A DNA stretch of 64,000 nucleotides from Adenophora triphylla var. japonica (GCA_022495995.1 JAFEMH010000977.1:238501-302500); one strand, 5' to 3'. Positions 42,741 to 55,130 are shown, numbered from the stretch's first letter. Numbers and translations are program-made. The notes: generated from the sequence alone by a model not told the origin.

Positions 42741-43235
42741 AGAATGATGCTATTAAAATACCTTCTTTTCATGTACGTCGTCTTCAAATAAATAATTTGC
42801 GATATAAACATCAAGTCTTCAGGTTCAATGTTTTGGCAATGTCATTTTGTCCTGTACCAAAACTAAAGTCATGAATCCAATCATCTTACGAAGAAATTAA
42901 TGTTTATTAAAACAGTACATGTTAAAACAAAATATTGTATCCAATATAATATAAGTATCAAATAGATTTTAATTTACGGATATTCTAAGTCATAATGATT
43001 CATTAAAAATACCTTCTTTTAATTTACGCCATTCTTTAAATTAGTAACTCTTCACATATATCTTCTCTTCAGCGTCAATGCTTGCCAATTTCATTTTGTC
43101 CTATATCAAAACTAAATAAAGTTCTCCAATGATCTTACTAATAAATTATTGTTTATTAAAAAGGTCTGTGTCAACACAGAATATTTGAAAATGAACCTTG
43201 TATGTGTTCATCAAACAGATTACTACTATACACCA
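42741..43235. repeat. Degenerate ~250-bp tandem duplication
   Basis: The two halves (from about 42741 and 42991) share the order ATTAAAATACCTTCTTTT, TTCAATG/GTCAATG, ATTTCATTTTGTCCT, CAAAACTAAA, ATGATCTTAC and TGTTTATTAAAA. On the minus strand each contains an acceptor-like AG before GACAAAATGA, so the unit may be a duplicated exon with flanking introns of an unidentified gene. Confidence 0.6.
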
Positions 43236-44606
43236 TAGATGTAGCATTTTGAAATGAAACTTGAAATCCTTTGTATAAAAGAGTTAAGTCTAACTTTTAG
43301 TAGATAATTTCACGACAACAACTCGTATATTAAATATTAAAGTAAAAAAACTTGCTCCGTCATTACAATATGTTAATTGTCCACAACTGTTACTACATCC
43401 GGTCCTTAATAAAAACCACTTCTGTTTATCGAAATTACATCAAAATTAACTTTTTTAATTCTTATATTGACAAAGAATGATTGTAATATAGTTTTTTTAT
43501 TTAATTATTTATGGTCATCAACTTTTTTTTGATAATTATTTTCCAACTCAAATGTGTTTTGATCTATATTGTAAGATACTTTAGACCTGAATGATTATAA
43601 AGTTGGTTTCATCAGTAATAGTTCAATTACACTTAATGATCTATACCTAATATTGTATTTTAAAAATACTTTAAGTACAATTCTTATGTCTAGGTTCACT
43701 TGACTCTTTGAATTCCCCTCACATAATTACTGACACTATTAGACCATCCTTTATATAAGTGTCTATCACAGTCCAGGAATATTTTTTTACTAAACTCCAA
43801 TCAGTCATCAATTTCTATTATCTTACAAAAAAGAAACTGCATAAGTCATTACAAGAGCAATGAAGATCACAAAGTCAATGATAATATGCAAGAAGAGGAA
43901 GTCTGAAAATGATGATACTGGTATGTCCTCTATTTTTACCATTATTTATTTTGATTCACTAATAATTTTTTGTATAATACATTCTACACTTTCCCTATTG
44001 TTTTCTATCATTGTACCTATCATTTGTTTAGTTTTCTGTTCAAGTTTAAGAGAATGAAGATTATATAGAAATTCCAAGTTAAATTTTTTTTTCTATCTCT
44101 GTTTTTCATTATAATCAATTATTTCTATAAATTAATTACGTTTTAATAATGGATTGCTATTTAATATTTTAGTTAGTCCTTTTCTCTACAATTGTAATTG
44201 CAATATACATTTACATTTACTTCAGTAATTTAACTGAGTGTATGATAGTTAAACAAATTTTAAATTTTAAATAGTGTTTAACATTCACTGAATATGAATG
44301 CTTGAAATGGGAAATTATCAATTAAATAGAAGCATCATAAAAATTACTTAATGCCTCATAGGTTAGGAACTCTAGAGAAGTCCTCTATGTCTACAAGTGT
44401 AATGATTACTCAAGTTTCTAAGATGTAATCCAAGTCTTTATGACTGATATCTTCACTTTATTACCCTACTCACGCTATTAGTGTATTTAATATGTATTTG
44501 GCTTTAATTTTTACAATTTCCCTATAACAGGTTGTTGGTAATTAATCTATTGTCATCAATGTTTTTTTGGTTATTGTCATCAATGTTTTTTTGGTCATTT
44601 TTTGGG
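43236..44606. other. AT-rich stretch, possible first exon of the Helitron gene
   Basis: 43860-43920 reads MKITKSMIICKKRKSENDDT from an ATG and ends in the donor-like G|GTATGT. It could be a first exon of the Helitron protein gene, whose next visible exon starts at 46198. This is only a guess. Two copies of TTATTGTCATCAATGTTTTT lie at about 44548-44600. Nothing else is seen. Confidence 0.3.
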
Positions 44607-44618
44607 TATATATATATG
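44607..44618 (+). promoter_or_regulatory. TATA-like run upstream of the zf-XS ORF
   Basis: TATATATATATG 64-75 bp before the ATG at 44682. It could serve as a TATA box, but AT repeats are common here. Confidence 0.35.
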
Positions 44619-44681
44619 TATCTATCCTTCCAATACAATACCTTCTATAATTCCTAACTTAGTTTTCTCAAGAACCACAAA

Positions 44682-45125
44682 ATGTCTGATGAAAATGGTT
44701 CCTCTTCTGAAGAAATTGATTATGACACGGAGGAGCAGAATCATGCATTCTCCGAAACCACTAAGAAGCTTCACTTTGGCCACATTCGTATACCAAACTA
44801 TAACTGTTACTGCTCTAAAATGTCCTACATTTGCCCATTTAAGCCTTGCATCGGACGTAAGTTGCGACGTATGGGTCACAACTCACTCTTACATCACGCT
44901 ATCGATGCTAGCCGCTCATCTAATTTTTCTAATGCATCTAGGGGAGAGCATAGAGCTTTAGCTGAATACTTTAGGAACATCCTAGAGCTATTTGGTTCTC
45001 TTGATCCCCCTCTTTGTAAAAAGGATGATTTCAAGAAGAAACCCTTTGATAAGGGTGATGGTGGCTGTGACGGTGGGGCATCTGTAGGCTCATATAATAA
45101 AGATGGTAGTTCTTTTGTTGTCTAA
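44682..45125 (+). CDS. Small zf-XS-finger protein (SGS3/IDN2-like finger)
   Basis: 147-aa single-exon ORF from a good ATG (CACAAAATGTC). Acidic start (SSSEEIDYDTEEQ), then YICPFKPCIGRKLRR, NSLLHHAIDASRSS and SRGEHRALAEYFRN. CPF.......LLxHA...S...H.ALA.Y is the pattern of the zf-XS finger found before the XS RNA-binding domain in SGS3, IDN2 and FDM proteins (RNA silencing, RNA-directed DNA methylation). Here no XS domain follows. Instead there is a Gly/Lys/Asp-rich tail (KKKPFDKGDGGCDGGASVGS). It may be a free host gene, or cargo, since the Helitron gene lies just downstream on the same strand. Domain call moderate; function unknown. Confidence 0.6.
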   Translation: MSDENGSSSEEIDYDTEEQNHAFSETTKKLHFGHIRIPNYNCYCSKMSYICPFKPCIGRKLRRMGHNSLLHHAIDASRSSNFSNASRGEHRALAEYFRNILELFGSLDPPLCKKDDFKKKPFDKGDGGCDGGASVGSYNKDGSSFVV

Positions 45126-46197
45126 ATCAAGTTTAAATTTCTGTTGTTCTGTATTTCTTTTTTTTTATGTCAGTTTGTATTTTTTTTCTTCTTTGTAATG
45201 TTTTTATATATATTAGTCTACTGTCCTTTTCTCTTATCTATTTTTATTTTATAAGTCTCATTATATACCGTTATCTGTTAGGTTATATTCAAATAATTAG
45301 ATATATAAATGAGAAATAAACAATGAAATAAATATAATTATTATATGATTAAATTAGAACAAATTATTTATGCAAGAAATTACTTTATAAATAATTTTAT
45401 AAATTTTATTACACTGTTAGTTTTCCTAATTAATGGATTCATTTATTTGTCAAAAATTCCTATTTTAAATCAAATGAATTCAAAATCAAATCGTATCAAT
45501 ATTTCGTGCTTCATTTTCTCAATAATTCTTAGAGATTATACCTAAATACCACTGAGATTCAAAATTTTTGACCTAGATCTGATGAAATTTAATAAATTAC
45601 ACTAATACAGCAAGATTAAAACGAGATCTACGAAATTATACCTTCGAATTCGAAAGACTGAATTTATTTTTGCAACCAGTTGGGAGACCCATCAATAAAA
45701 CCTCGATCTCGGTCCCAAGTCATGATTAACTTTACGGCGAAGCTCATCTTGAACGCCATTTCATCGATCTAATCGTCGTAATGTTGGATTTTCGTTGATT
45801 TCCACTCAATTACGACGATTTGTTTGGTAAATCGCTTTGGGAAGGAAAGAGTGTTAGGTCTGCGTTTGAATCTAGGTTTTGATTTTCTGGATACTTCTTT
45901 CCAGACGTAGATTAGGATAATGTAGTAATTGGGTTTGGGCTTTCGTATAATTGGGTTGATTTTTATTTTGTTATTGGGCTTTTGAAAAAAAAAATGGTCC
46001 GTATACAGTGTGTTTTTCATAATATTTTATTTTGGCTTTTTTTTTTGTCTTATACTATATTGTTATGTGTTATTTCTTTATTTTATCAAGCTGTGTAGAC
46101 AATTTTCTTTTCATAGTGTCATTGATATATTTATTTAAGCCAAAAAAAAATGTAGCTATCTTGGACGTTTATTTGTTTCGCATTTCATTTTTTTGCA
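45126..46197. other. Intergenic DNA with a minus-strand leader-like stretch
   Basis: AT-rich, then at 46000-45660 a more balanced minus-strand stretch that looks like a 5' leader with an ATG frame MAFKMSFAVKLIMTWDRDRG, stopping after about 32 codons. It may be the start of a broken host gene. I do not recognise it. Confidence 0.3.
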
Positions 46198-49100
46198 GAA
46201 AATAATGTTCAACATAACATAATGACTGTGCCTGCATCGACAACATGCTCCCGTCAATCTTCTCAAATCATGCCATTTTGTGATATAACTAATGGTAATG
46301 GTACATATTCTATTTTGTCAATATTTTTAACACTTCATGACAAAATCATTTATCTTTAAATTGACAGGGAATGTGGTCAGAAGTAGTATATCAAACAATA
46401 GTAATGGAACTACTGCAGTAAACAACCCTTTTGATTCACAAGTATTTAATTTGAAGTCACAAAAATTGAAGACTGCCCATGATACTCAATCTATTTAAAA
46501 AAACAAAATATCAGAAAAGGGTAACTTTTCCTTCCCATTTCTAAATTTGTATCTTTCCCAACATCTTTAAAAAAAATTCACTTTTTTCCTTATTTTTTTA
46601 GGGACACCGTCGTCAGAAATAATTGACTTGACTAATGATAAAGAATTTTCATTTGTTACACCTACTACTGCTAAGTCAAAAAGCAAATTTGGTAAATATT
46701 TCCATTATTATTATATTTCTAATTTCATTTGTAATATTTTTTTTGTTTTTAATTTTTTTTAAATTCACTTATAATTTAAAGTTATGTCTTTATACATATA
46801 TTGCCTCAGATCAGTCCATTGTTTTTAATTCTACTCATCGAGAGAAGTCTTCAAAGTCCAGATTGAACTGTGATGCAAATAAGAGTAGAAAACGAAAGAG
46901 TAATTCTGTTTTCCTAATCTTTATATAAGAAATTTTATTACATTATTTTTCATTATTTTAATAATATTAATTTTATCCAATAATTTAGGCTAATTTGTTT
47001 CCCCGGTTTCATTTGATCTCAATAATTTGGATGATGATAATCATTTTACTGGAGGTACGTTTTACATTATTTTTACTTTTAATATTATGTTGAAAATTAT
47101 GTTGAATATTATATTTTTTATATTAGTTTTAATAAATATTCTTTTTCCATATAGTGTACATGGATTTTGGTGACCCTTTGCACGTATGTCCCCATTGCAA
47201 TGCAATGTTTTGGTATGCAGAGAGGTTGAATAAACGTTTCAAGTCAACGTTGGCACCAAAGTATTCTGGTTGTTGTATGCATGGAAAAGTTCAATTACCT
47301 CCAATGCCTGAACCTCCGAAGTTATTTAAAGATTTATTATATGGCGAGTCTGAGAAAAGTCGACTTTTTAAGTCCAACATTCGATCCTATAATATGATGT
47401 TCTCATTTACTTCGATGGGAGGTAAGATTGATCATGGTGTTAATAGAGGAAATAGTCCACCTGTTTTCAAATTATATGGTCAAAACTACCATTATATTGG
47501 TGGTTTGATACCAACTGAAGGGAACCCTCCTAAATTTGCTCAGTTGTATATTTATGACACGAAGCATGAAGTTGACAATAGAATTCGCTGCATTGGGTAT
47601 GTCTATAATTTCTAAACTAATTTTGTCTTATTTAATGCATCATTATTTTGTTTTTTTAATAATTACATTTTCTTATTTAATGAAACAAAATAGAGATGAT
47701 CAAATTCAGAAGCGTTTGCATGAGGAGATTGTTAATGATTTGAAGAAGATTCTTGACGAGAATAATGTTCTTGTGAAGTCATTTCGAATGGTCCGTGACT
47801 CCTTGCATGAAAAAAATGAAACCAATTTGAGACTGAAACTAATTGCTAGGCGTAAAACTGATGGTCGATGCTATGATCTACCAACTAAAGATGATGTTGC
47901 ATTGTTATTGGTCGGAGATTTCAAGAATTCAATTGGTGAGAGGGATATTGTTATTGAGACTCCGACAGGTTTGCTTTAAATGATAACCGAGCTTCATCCT
48001 TCTTACTTAGGTTTGAAATATCCCTTGCTATTTTTATTTGGACAAGATGGTTATCGAGAATCTATTTTTCTCAGGGATGTCCAAACCGAATCAACAAATG
48101 GCAAACACTATAAATTGAGCATGAGAGAGTACTTTGCTTATAGGATGCATCAAAGAGAATCAGAGTCTGATAATATTTTCCAATCTGAAAGATTGTATCA
48201 ACAATATTTAGTTGATACATGGACAATGGTCGAGACAGGACATTTAACTTTTATGAGAAAACATCAAAAGCAACTACGATGTGAAATGTATAAAGGTTTG
48301 ACTGAAGCTCTTGCTAAGGGAGAACATGACCCTTCAAGTCGTGGCAAAAGAATATGCTTGCCATCTAGCTTTGTTGGAGGTGCGAGATACATGATCCAAA
48401 ATTATCAAGATGCAATGGCAATTTGCAGATGGATTGGTTATCCTAATCTTTTAATTACATTTACATGTAATCCAAAATGGCCTGAGGTTCAACGATTCCT
48501 AAGAAAGAATGGCAAACAACCACAAGATAGGGCTGATATTATGTGCCGTATTTTTAAAGCCAAGTTAGATGAATTGATGGATGATCTAGAAAAGAAATTT
48601 TTTTTTGGAAAAGTTCTAGCAGGTATGAATTTATTTCATTACTTATCATTTCTCTAATTTTCCATTTGATGAATTGAATTTAATTTTTTCACACATAATT
48701 ATATTATTTCTATTATATAAAATTAATGTTACTATCAGCTTATGTTTTATAATTTCTAATTGTTACAGTTATTTACACCATTGAGTATCAGAAACGTGGT
48801 CTGCCACATGTTCATATCATCTTATGGCTTGAGAATAAATCTGATCATTCTACCGTAGATAGAATAGACCAAATAATATCTGCTGAGATTCCGGATAAAT
48901 CTATAGATCCGCAATATTACAATCCTGTGAAGGATTTGATGATTCATGATCCTTGTGGGAAAGCAGGGCATAACTCTCCATGCATGGCTAAGGGTCGTTG
49001 CACCAAATATTTTCCAAAGAAATTCTGTGAAAAGACAATCATTGATGAAGATGGATATCCAATTTACAAGCGCCCAGAAAATGGTCGTACGGTAGTTGTC

Positions 49101-50101
49101 AAGGGAGTAAACCTTGACAACAGATATGTAGTCCCTCACAGTCGGGTGTTGTTGATGAAATATGGTGCTCATGTTAATGTTGAATGGTGCAATCAGTCAA
49201 GGTCTATCAAATATCTTTGCAAATATGTAAGCAAAGGACAAGATAGAGTTACTGTAACATTTTGTAAGATAGCTAATGATGATGGCAGCAAATCAATTGT
49301 TGATGAGATAAAGAATTACTTAGATTGTAGATTCATATCACCTTGTGAGGCTTCTTGGAGATTGTTGGGTTATGAAATTCATTACAGAAATCCTTCTGTT
49401 GAAAACTGTCTTTCCATCTACCAGGTGAACAAAATATTGTCTTCCAAGATGATGATGCAATTGACACAATGCTAGATCGTCCAACTTCACGAGAAAGTAT
49501 GTTTACCGCATGGATGGAAGCAAATGACAAATATGGAGATCTAGCAAAGAGTTTGACATATGCTGAGTTTCCTACAAAATTTGTTTGGAATCAGAGAGAA
49601 AGAAGGTGGGATCCTAGAAGACGTGGTTTCAAGATTGGACGTATATTTTTCATAGCTCCTGGATAAGGTGAATTATATTATTTGAGAACTTTGCTAAATT
49701 TTGTGCGAGGTCCAACTTCTTATGAGGAAATTAGACGTGTTGGTACTCAACAACATGGTTCTTTTAGAGATGCATGTTATGCTTTGGGTTTGCTTGATGA
49801 TGATAAGGAGTACGTTGATGGGATAAAAGAGGCAAGTCAATGGGGAAGTGCTTCTTCATTGAGATATGTGTTTGTCCGATTATTGATGTCAGGATCTTAC
49901 TCACGGCCAGAATATGTTTGGCATAGCTGCTTTGAATTTCTGTCAGAGGACATCCTTTACAATCAAAGACGTCTTTTAGATCATGAAGGTAATCCATTAT
50001 ACTCTAACCAATTTAATTTATAATATATTTAATTTATTTTGTTCTTCTACAAATTCCCAGAAAAACTTAATTCTAAACTATTTACTTACTCTCTAATACC
50101 A

Positions 50102-50169
<68 letters not shown>

Positions 50170-51840
50170 TTCTTTCTAGGACTTAAACTCAGCGATGAAG
50201 AAATCAAAAATCTTACTCTCTTGGAGATTGAAAAACTCTTGCGAAGCAGAGGAAAAAGCCTTCGTGACTTTTCTGATATGCTTTATCCAAGCGATTTTGA
50301 TCCCACTATTTACAACAATAGAATGATTTTAGAAGAGTTGAACTATGATAGAAATTCATTGGAGGCTGAGCATAAACGATTATTGGAATTATGTACTGAT
50401 GAACAGAGGCATGCTTACAACCTTATTATGAATGACATTGATCTTGATGTTGGACGAGTTTTCTTTTTATATGGATCTGGTGGAACTGGAAAGACTTTTT
50501 TGTGGAAGATTCTTTCATCTGCGTTACGATCTAAGGGTGAAATCGTATTGAATGTGGCATCAAGTGGTATAGCATCACTCTTACTCCCTAATGGTCGTAC
50601 TGGTCATTCTAGGTTTGCAATTCCATTAACTTTGGATAAAGATTCAACATGTAATATTAAACAAGGTACTCCTCTTGGTGAGCTTATGATTAAAACTAAG
50701 CTTATAATTTGGGATGAAGCACCTATGGTTCATAGATATTATTTTGAAGCACTAGACAGAACGTTGAGGGACATAATGAGGTTCAAACACACAGATAGCT
50801 TGAATCAACCGTTTGGAGGCAAGACATTGGTTATGGGTGGAGACTTTTGTCAGATACTTCCAGTCATTCCAAAAGGTACCAGACAAGATGTTGTTATGGC
50901 CACAATCAATTCATCATATTTATGGTCTCATGTCAAAGTTTTGAGGCTTTCCAAGAATATGAGACTACAAAAAATGGAAAATGGTGAAAGTGGACTAGAA
51001 CTCAAGTCTTTCTCAGAGTGGATACTGAGTATTGGGGATGGGTCATATGGTAATGATAATGATGGTGAAGCCACAATAACGATTCATGATGACTTGATTG
51101 TTAATGAGTCAGATGATTTCATAAAGTCTATTGTTGAAAGCATATATCCCAATTTCACTGATCATTTTAATGATCCTGATTATTTACAGGGAAGAGCCAT
51201 TCTTGCTCCAACCCTGGATGTGGTTGAGAACATTAATGCCTATATGGTTTCGTACAACCAATCTGAACAAAAGACTTATTTAAGTTCTGATTCTATTTGC
51301 AAATCTGAAGATAACTCCAGTTTCTTTGCTGATCTTCATTCGACCGAGTTTTTAAACACTATCAAGTGTTCTGGTCTACCTACTCATGAAGAACATTTAA
51401 AGGTCGGTACACCAGTCATGTTGCTGAGAAACATTGACCATTGTTCAGGGTTATGTAATGGAACGAGGTTAATTATTACAAGGCTCGAAAATCATGTTCT
51501 CGAAGGGAAAGTTCTAAACGGTAGTAATGTTGGTGATACTGTATTTATTCCGAGAATGACATTGACTCCAACAGATATATGGTTGCCATTCAAATTATAG
51601 AGATGACAGTTTCCATTGGTTGTGTCATATGCAATGACAATCAATAAAAGTCAGGGTCAATCTCTTTTAAATGTCAGCATTTTCTTGAAGAGGCCTGTTT
51701 TCAGTCATGGTCAGTTATATGTTGCATTGTCTAGGGTCACAAATCGCCATGGATTGAAGATATTAATGTGCGATGACGAAGGAAACCTCACCAATGAAAC
51801 TACAAATGTTGTCTATAAGGAAATTTTCCAAAATTTGTAA
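46198..51840 (+). pseudogene. Helitron Rep/helicase gene, near full length, decayed
   Basis: Several small 5' exons (46198-47040) lead into the Helitron-like N domain (47155-47596: PLHVCPHCNAMFWYAERLNK, SFTSMGGKIDHGV, FKLYGQNYHYIGGL). Next comes HPSYLGLKYPLLFLFGQDGY and FVGGARYMIQNYQDAMAICR (47980-48622), then an intron (48623-48768). The Rep domain has the HUH box GLPHVHIILW (His at 48807 and 48813) and the two-tyrosine motif YLCKYVSK (49212-49235). The PIF1/RecD-type SF1 helicase starts after a (TA)n intron: Walker A GSGGTGKT at 50473, LIIWDEAPM, GGDFCQILPVIPKGTRQ and INKSQGQSL. Breaks: stops at 47977, 49664, 51598 and 51604, and a one-base loss near 49408. Helitron Rep/Hel nicks and unwinds DNA for rolling-circle transposition. 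Confidence 0.92.
50107..50166. repeat. (TA)n microsatellite in a Helitron gene intron
   Basis: About 30 TA units in the intron between the Rep part and the helicase part (donor GGTAAT near 49988, acceptor TTTCTAG at 50179). Confidence 0.95.
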
Positions 51841-51886
51841 TATTCATAGATGTTTGGAATTTTAAATAAGTATTTCTTTCTTTAAG

Positions 51887-51924
51887 TAAGATCATCAATA
51901 TTTCACTTTTATGTTAATCAAAAA
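51887..51924 (+). repeat. 38-bp direct repeat, copy 1 (Helitron tail)
   Basis: TAAGATCATCAATATTTCAC followed by TTTTATGTTAATCAAAAA, 47 bp after the helicase stop. It matches 55049-55086 at 35 of 38 positions. The second copy lies just before the terminal hairpin, so the 3.1 kb between them looks inserted or captured into the Helitron tail. Confidence 0.8.
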
Positions 51925-53586
51925 TTAAAATTTTTTGTGGATGGCTACCCTGCCTAGCTTCCTCGATAAGCTAAGCGGTTTCTTATTCTGCCCGCTAATC
52001 TTCTTCTCTCTCTCTCTCACTACTCCCTTTCCTCATCAGCAATCAGCAAATAAGACCAAAACCCTTTCTTCCCCAAAACTTCACCTACCTCCGGCTCACC
52101 TCCCCCCTTCATGGTCGCCGCCCCCTCTTTCATTTTTTGATCGTTTGTTTCTCGCTTCAGTGTCTACCTTCTTTTTCCACACCTCCAGGTAAACGCAACT
52201 TCCTCTACTAATTTATTATTATTTCATTTGATTTTCTATTCCATCTCTTTTATTTCTTCTTATCTCTTTGTTCAAAAAAAAAACCCTTTGGAGGTAGTAT
52301 TACTGAACTGCGAATGGGGTGCTAAAACAATGCAATGCATATTTTCTATATCAAAATCAATAATTCAAACTCAATTTTATGTAAACCCTAACCATTAGTC
52401 TGAGATTTGCATATCCAATTGAATCACCCTTTCCTCTATTTCAATCCTCCGCATTGAAACTTTGTAATATTTTTATTTGTTCATCCCGTTTTGTCATTAC
52501 ATTTGTTCAGGTGGAAGCTACAGGATACTAGAAGCTGCTTCTCTAGGTTGGTTATTCTAAGTTGTTGTTTTCAAATGAATATCAGAGTTGTTGTTTGTTA
52601 TTCCTATCCATATGCATATCCTTTTCTTAGATACTAGAAGCTGCTTTCAATCCATGAAGATGGTTGTTTTTTAGAGTTTTCTTCTCATGAATTGCTTTAT
52701 TTACTTCAGATTGCTTGCTTTTGTATGTTATATAATACATGTCATTAGTGATTTGGTTTTGAAATGATACTTAGACTTAAATATGATGTCAATGATCCTT
52801 CTTGATTTTGAAGTTTGGGTAAATTTACTTGATTTACTTATTTATGGCCACTGGATATGGGCACCAAAGGGGGTTTATTTGCAGTGCTTATTTCTTTTAT
52901 TTTTGATTTTGTTCCACAAATCTTTGATACCACAAGGTTAAAAATCTCTTTACGGAAATATTTATTTTTAAGAGATGTTTATCAGTTTTTTTTTTAATGA
53001 TAGACACTTTCTTAGTCAGTTAGTTGCATATGAAATACTCCTCTACCAATAGTTCATATAACAATTTCAATTGATTCTCTCTTTGTTAGTGTTGTCTTTG
53101 ATGTTTATGTTGCAGATCTTAGGTCTAGCTGTTTAAATGAAGTATTGATTAACTAAAGTCTAGTTCAATTACCGATGGAATTACACCTTCAGGTTTGCAG
53201 CATCACTAAAACTGAATCTTGAATATTAATTTTTGATGTATTGTTACCTGTTGTACACATTTGTTGCATAGTGGCTACTATTAGATTGTTGGAACAGTGC
53301 CCAATTGAAAAGGAATGTTACCGAGAAGATTTCATGTAGTTGTGATAGATTCTTACTTCTAATAGCTTTGGCATTTCAAACGATTCACCAGTGTTTAACC
53401 AACTTTCGTTTATAAAAATCATTGGTGGGAATTGTTGGTTGAACTGTATTTGTTTTTAAGTTTGCTTACTGCTCATGGATTCATTAGTTAGTTCTGTACA
53501 CGAAGGTCAATCTCCCAATCAAGGAGTTCCCATTATGTTATGCCATAGGACTGGAAACACTCAGTCTCCTTTACACTATGCTTAGT
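51925..53586 (+). other. Captured 5'-UTR/intron-like sequence
   Basis: Starts with a CT-rich leader-like part (TCTTCTCTCTCTCTCTCACT at 51990-52015) that ends in a donor-like CAG|GTAAAC near 52190. A T-rich intron-like stretch follows. No recognisable protein. It looks like the 5' part of a host gene, comparable in style to 2225-2600. Confidence 0.4.
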
Positions 53587-53676
53587 ATGGAAGAAGCAGG
53601 TGTTGATGGTGCAATAATTGTGCAGCCCATCAATAACCATTTCAATTATTCCTTGATGCCAGACGTCATTAGCACT
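53572..53676 (+). pseudogene. Amidohydrolase (PF04909-type) fragment
   Basis: The frame reads MEEAGVDGAIIVQPINNHFN then YSLMPDVIST (53587-53676). The word EEAGVDGALIVQPINHKFDHS is characteristic of plant amidohydrolase-family proteins of the metal-dependent hydrolase (TIM-barrel) type. Only this short stretch is present, so it is a captured fragment. The call rests on about 20 well-matched residues. Confidence 0.55.
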
Positions 53677-53712
53677 TTATACTTATAATTTTTTTTTTAT
53701 TTTTTGTTGAAG

Positions 53713-54353
53713 GTTCTAGGGGAAGCCTCACATGGGACAAGGCCATATATATGTAGTTTGTGCAAGAAAAGTGGACATAACAAAAGGGGATGTCCATTGG
53801 GTAAAGAACAAGATGGTATTGAGGTAAATAATTTTAATTTATGTTATAATGTTATAATGTGTTGGTATCTTAACTGTGTTCTTATTTATAATTTTTTTTA
53901 TTTTTTGTTGCAGGTTCAAGTGGAAGGATCACATGGGACAAGAACAAAAAAATGTAGTTTGTGCAAGAAAAGTGGACATAACAAGCGAGGATGTCATTTG
54001 GTTAAACAAATTATTCCAGTAATTCCTGAATATGAATTTTTAATTAATGATTGTGATATGTTATTGAAGGATTTGTCTCATGCTTTAAATGAGGAAGAGG
54101 CAAATACACTTGTGGCTGCAAATGAGGTTATAAAGAGACTCCACTTGCACTATATTTTATTTTCAATACTTTTAGTATTTATGCACTAATGTTGTGTCTT
54201 TATTAGGTACTGAATGAAACTGTTGTTGAAGGTGAAGCACAAGGCAGTCCACTTCAACGTCCAAGAGTTAGAAGGTCTGCAAGGGTCCAATGGAATCAAT
54301 GGATAAAACCTAAGAAGATTGACACTAGCGTCATAGATTTGACAAAAGAGTAA
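53713..54353 (+). pseudogene. Zinc-knuckle exons, one duplicated (captured or Helitron cargo)
   Basis: Three phase-0 exons: 53713-53823, 53914-54126 and 54207-54353 (stop TAA), with AG acceptors (the third donor GTTATA is weak). Exons 1 and 2 both carry SHGTR..(I/K)CSLCKKSGHNKRGC, a CX2CX4HX4C knuckle, so one exon has been duplicated. Exon 2 continues with LLKDLSHALNEEEANTL, and exon 3 is basic (RPRVRRSARVQWNQWIKPKK). GHNKR-type knuckles end many plant MULE/FAR1-type transposase proteins. Here no catalytic domain is seen, so the parent gene is unproven. A minimal expressed protein is possible but no start exon is evident. Confidence 0.55.
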
Positions 54354-55130
54354 TTTCAACAACTTTTTCATTTTGGTTGTAAAAAACTTATATTTGGGTA
54401 TTTTGGCTGAAAACAACTTAACTTTTGTCTTTTTTTTGTTGGTCATTCCATATTATGAAAATTTAATTGGCATATTCTGTATGGGGTTAGCACTTTTCAT
54501 GACATTCGATTTTTGGTTGTAAGATTTATTCGGTTTTTGAGTTTCCTGCAGTGTGAGTCATTGTTTTTCACAGTGATTAACACAATTTTTGCTAAGGTTA
54601 TATCTCATTAGGAGTGCTCTGTTTTGCAATTGAGTTATTTGATTTAGTTCACTTAATGCAGGTCTCACATTTATGCATAACTTTTATGCAACCTCAGCAT
54701 TCTTCTGTTCTATTGAGTTTTGACGCTTATTTGACTGGCATTGAGTATATAAGCAACCTTTCTTCCATTAATGGATGCCAGATGGAGTTATTTTTACTGA
54801 TAGAGTAGTGAAGCCATATCTATGGATTCATAATTTTCATGTGAAGGATGTGAACCTACCTTATTTTATTAGGGATGCTATGGATTAATTTGCGTTCTCC
54901 TGAAGTATTATGGGTTGACGGCTACACAAAGAATCCACAATCCTAGAAAAAACAATATTTAGTTAGGTTTAAGATTGTACAAGTATCAAAACAATATTTA
55001 GCGCAATTTCAAGTTTCAAAATTGTATAAGTAAAGTATCATCTTTAATTAAGATCATAACTGTTTCACTTTTATGTTAATCAAAAAATTGATTTTTTTTT
55101 ATTGTAACGTAAATTTTAAAAAGTGTTCTT
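54354..55130. other. Helitron 3' tail, non-coding
   Basis: No gene seen. Contains the second copy of the 38-bp direct repeat (55049-55086, TAAGATCATAACTGTTTCAC...), then a T-rich run leading to the hairpin. Two near copies of CAAAACAATATTTAG lie at about 54948 and 54987. Confidence 0.5.

Noticed and set aside
43205..43260. ATTACTACTATACACC as the 5' end of the Helitron
   Set aside because: It lacks the TC start, and there is no sister copy to compare. Too weak to mark a boundary.
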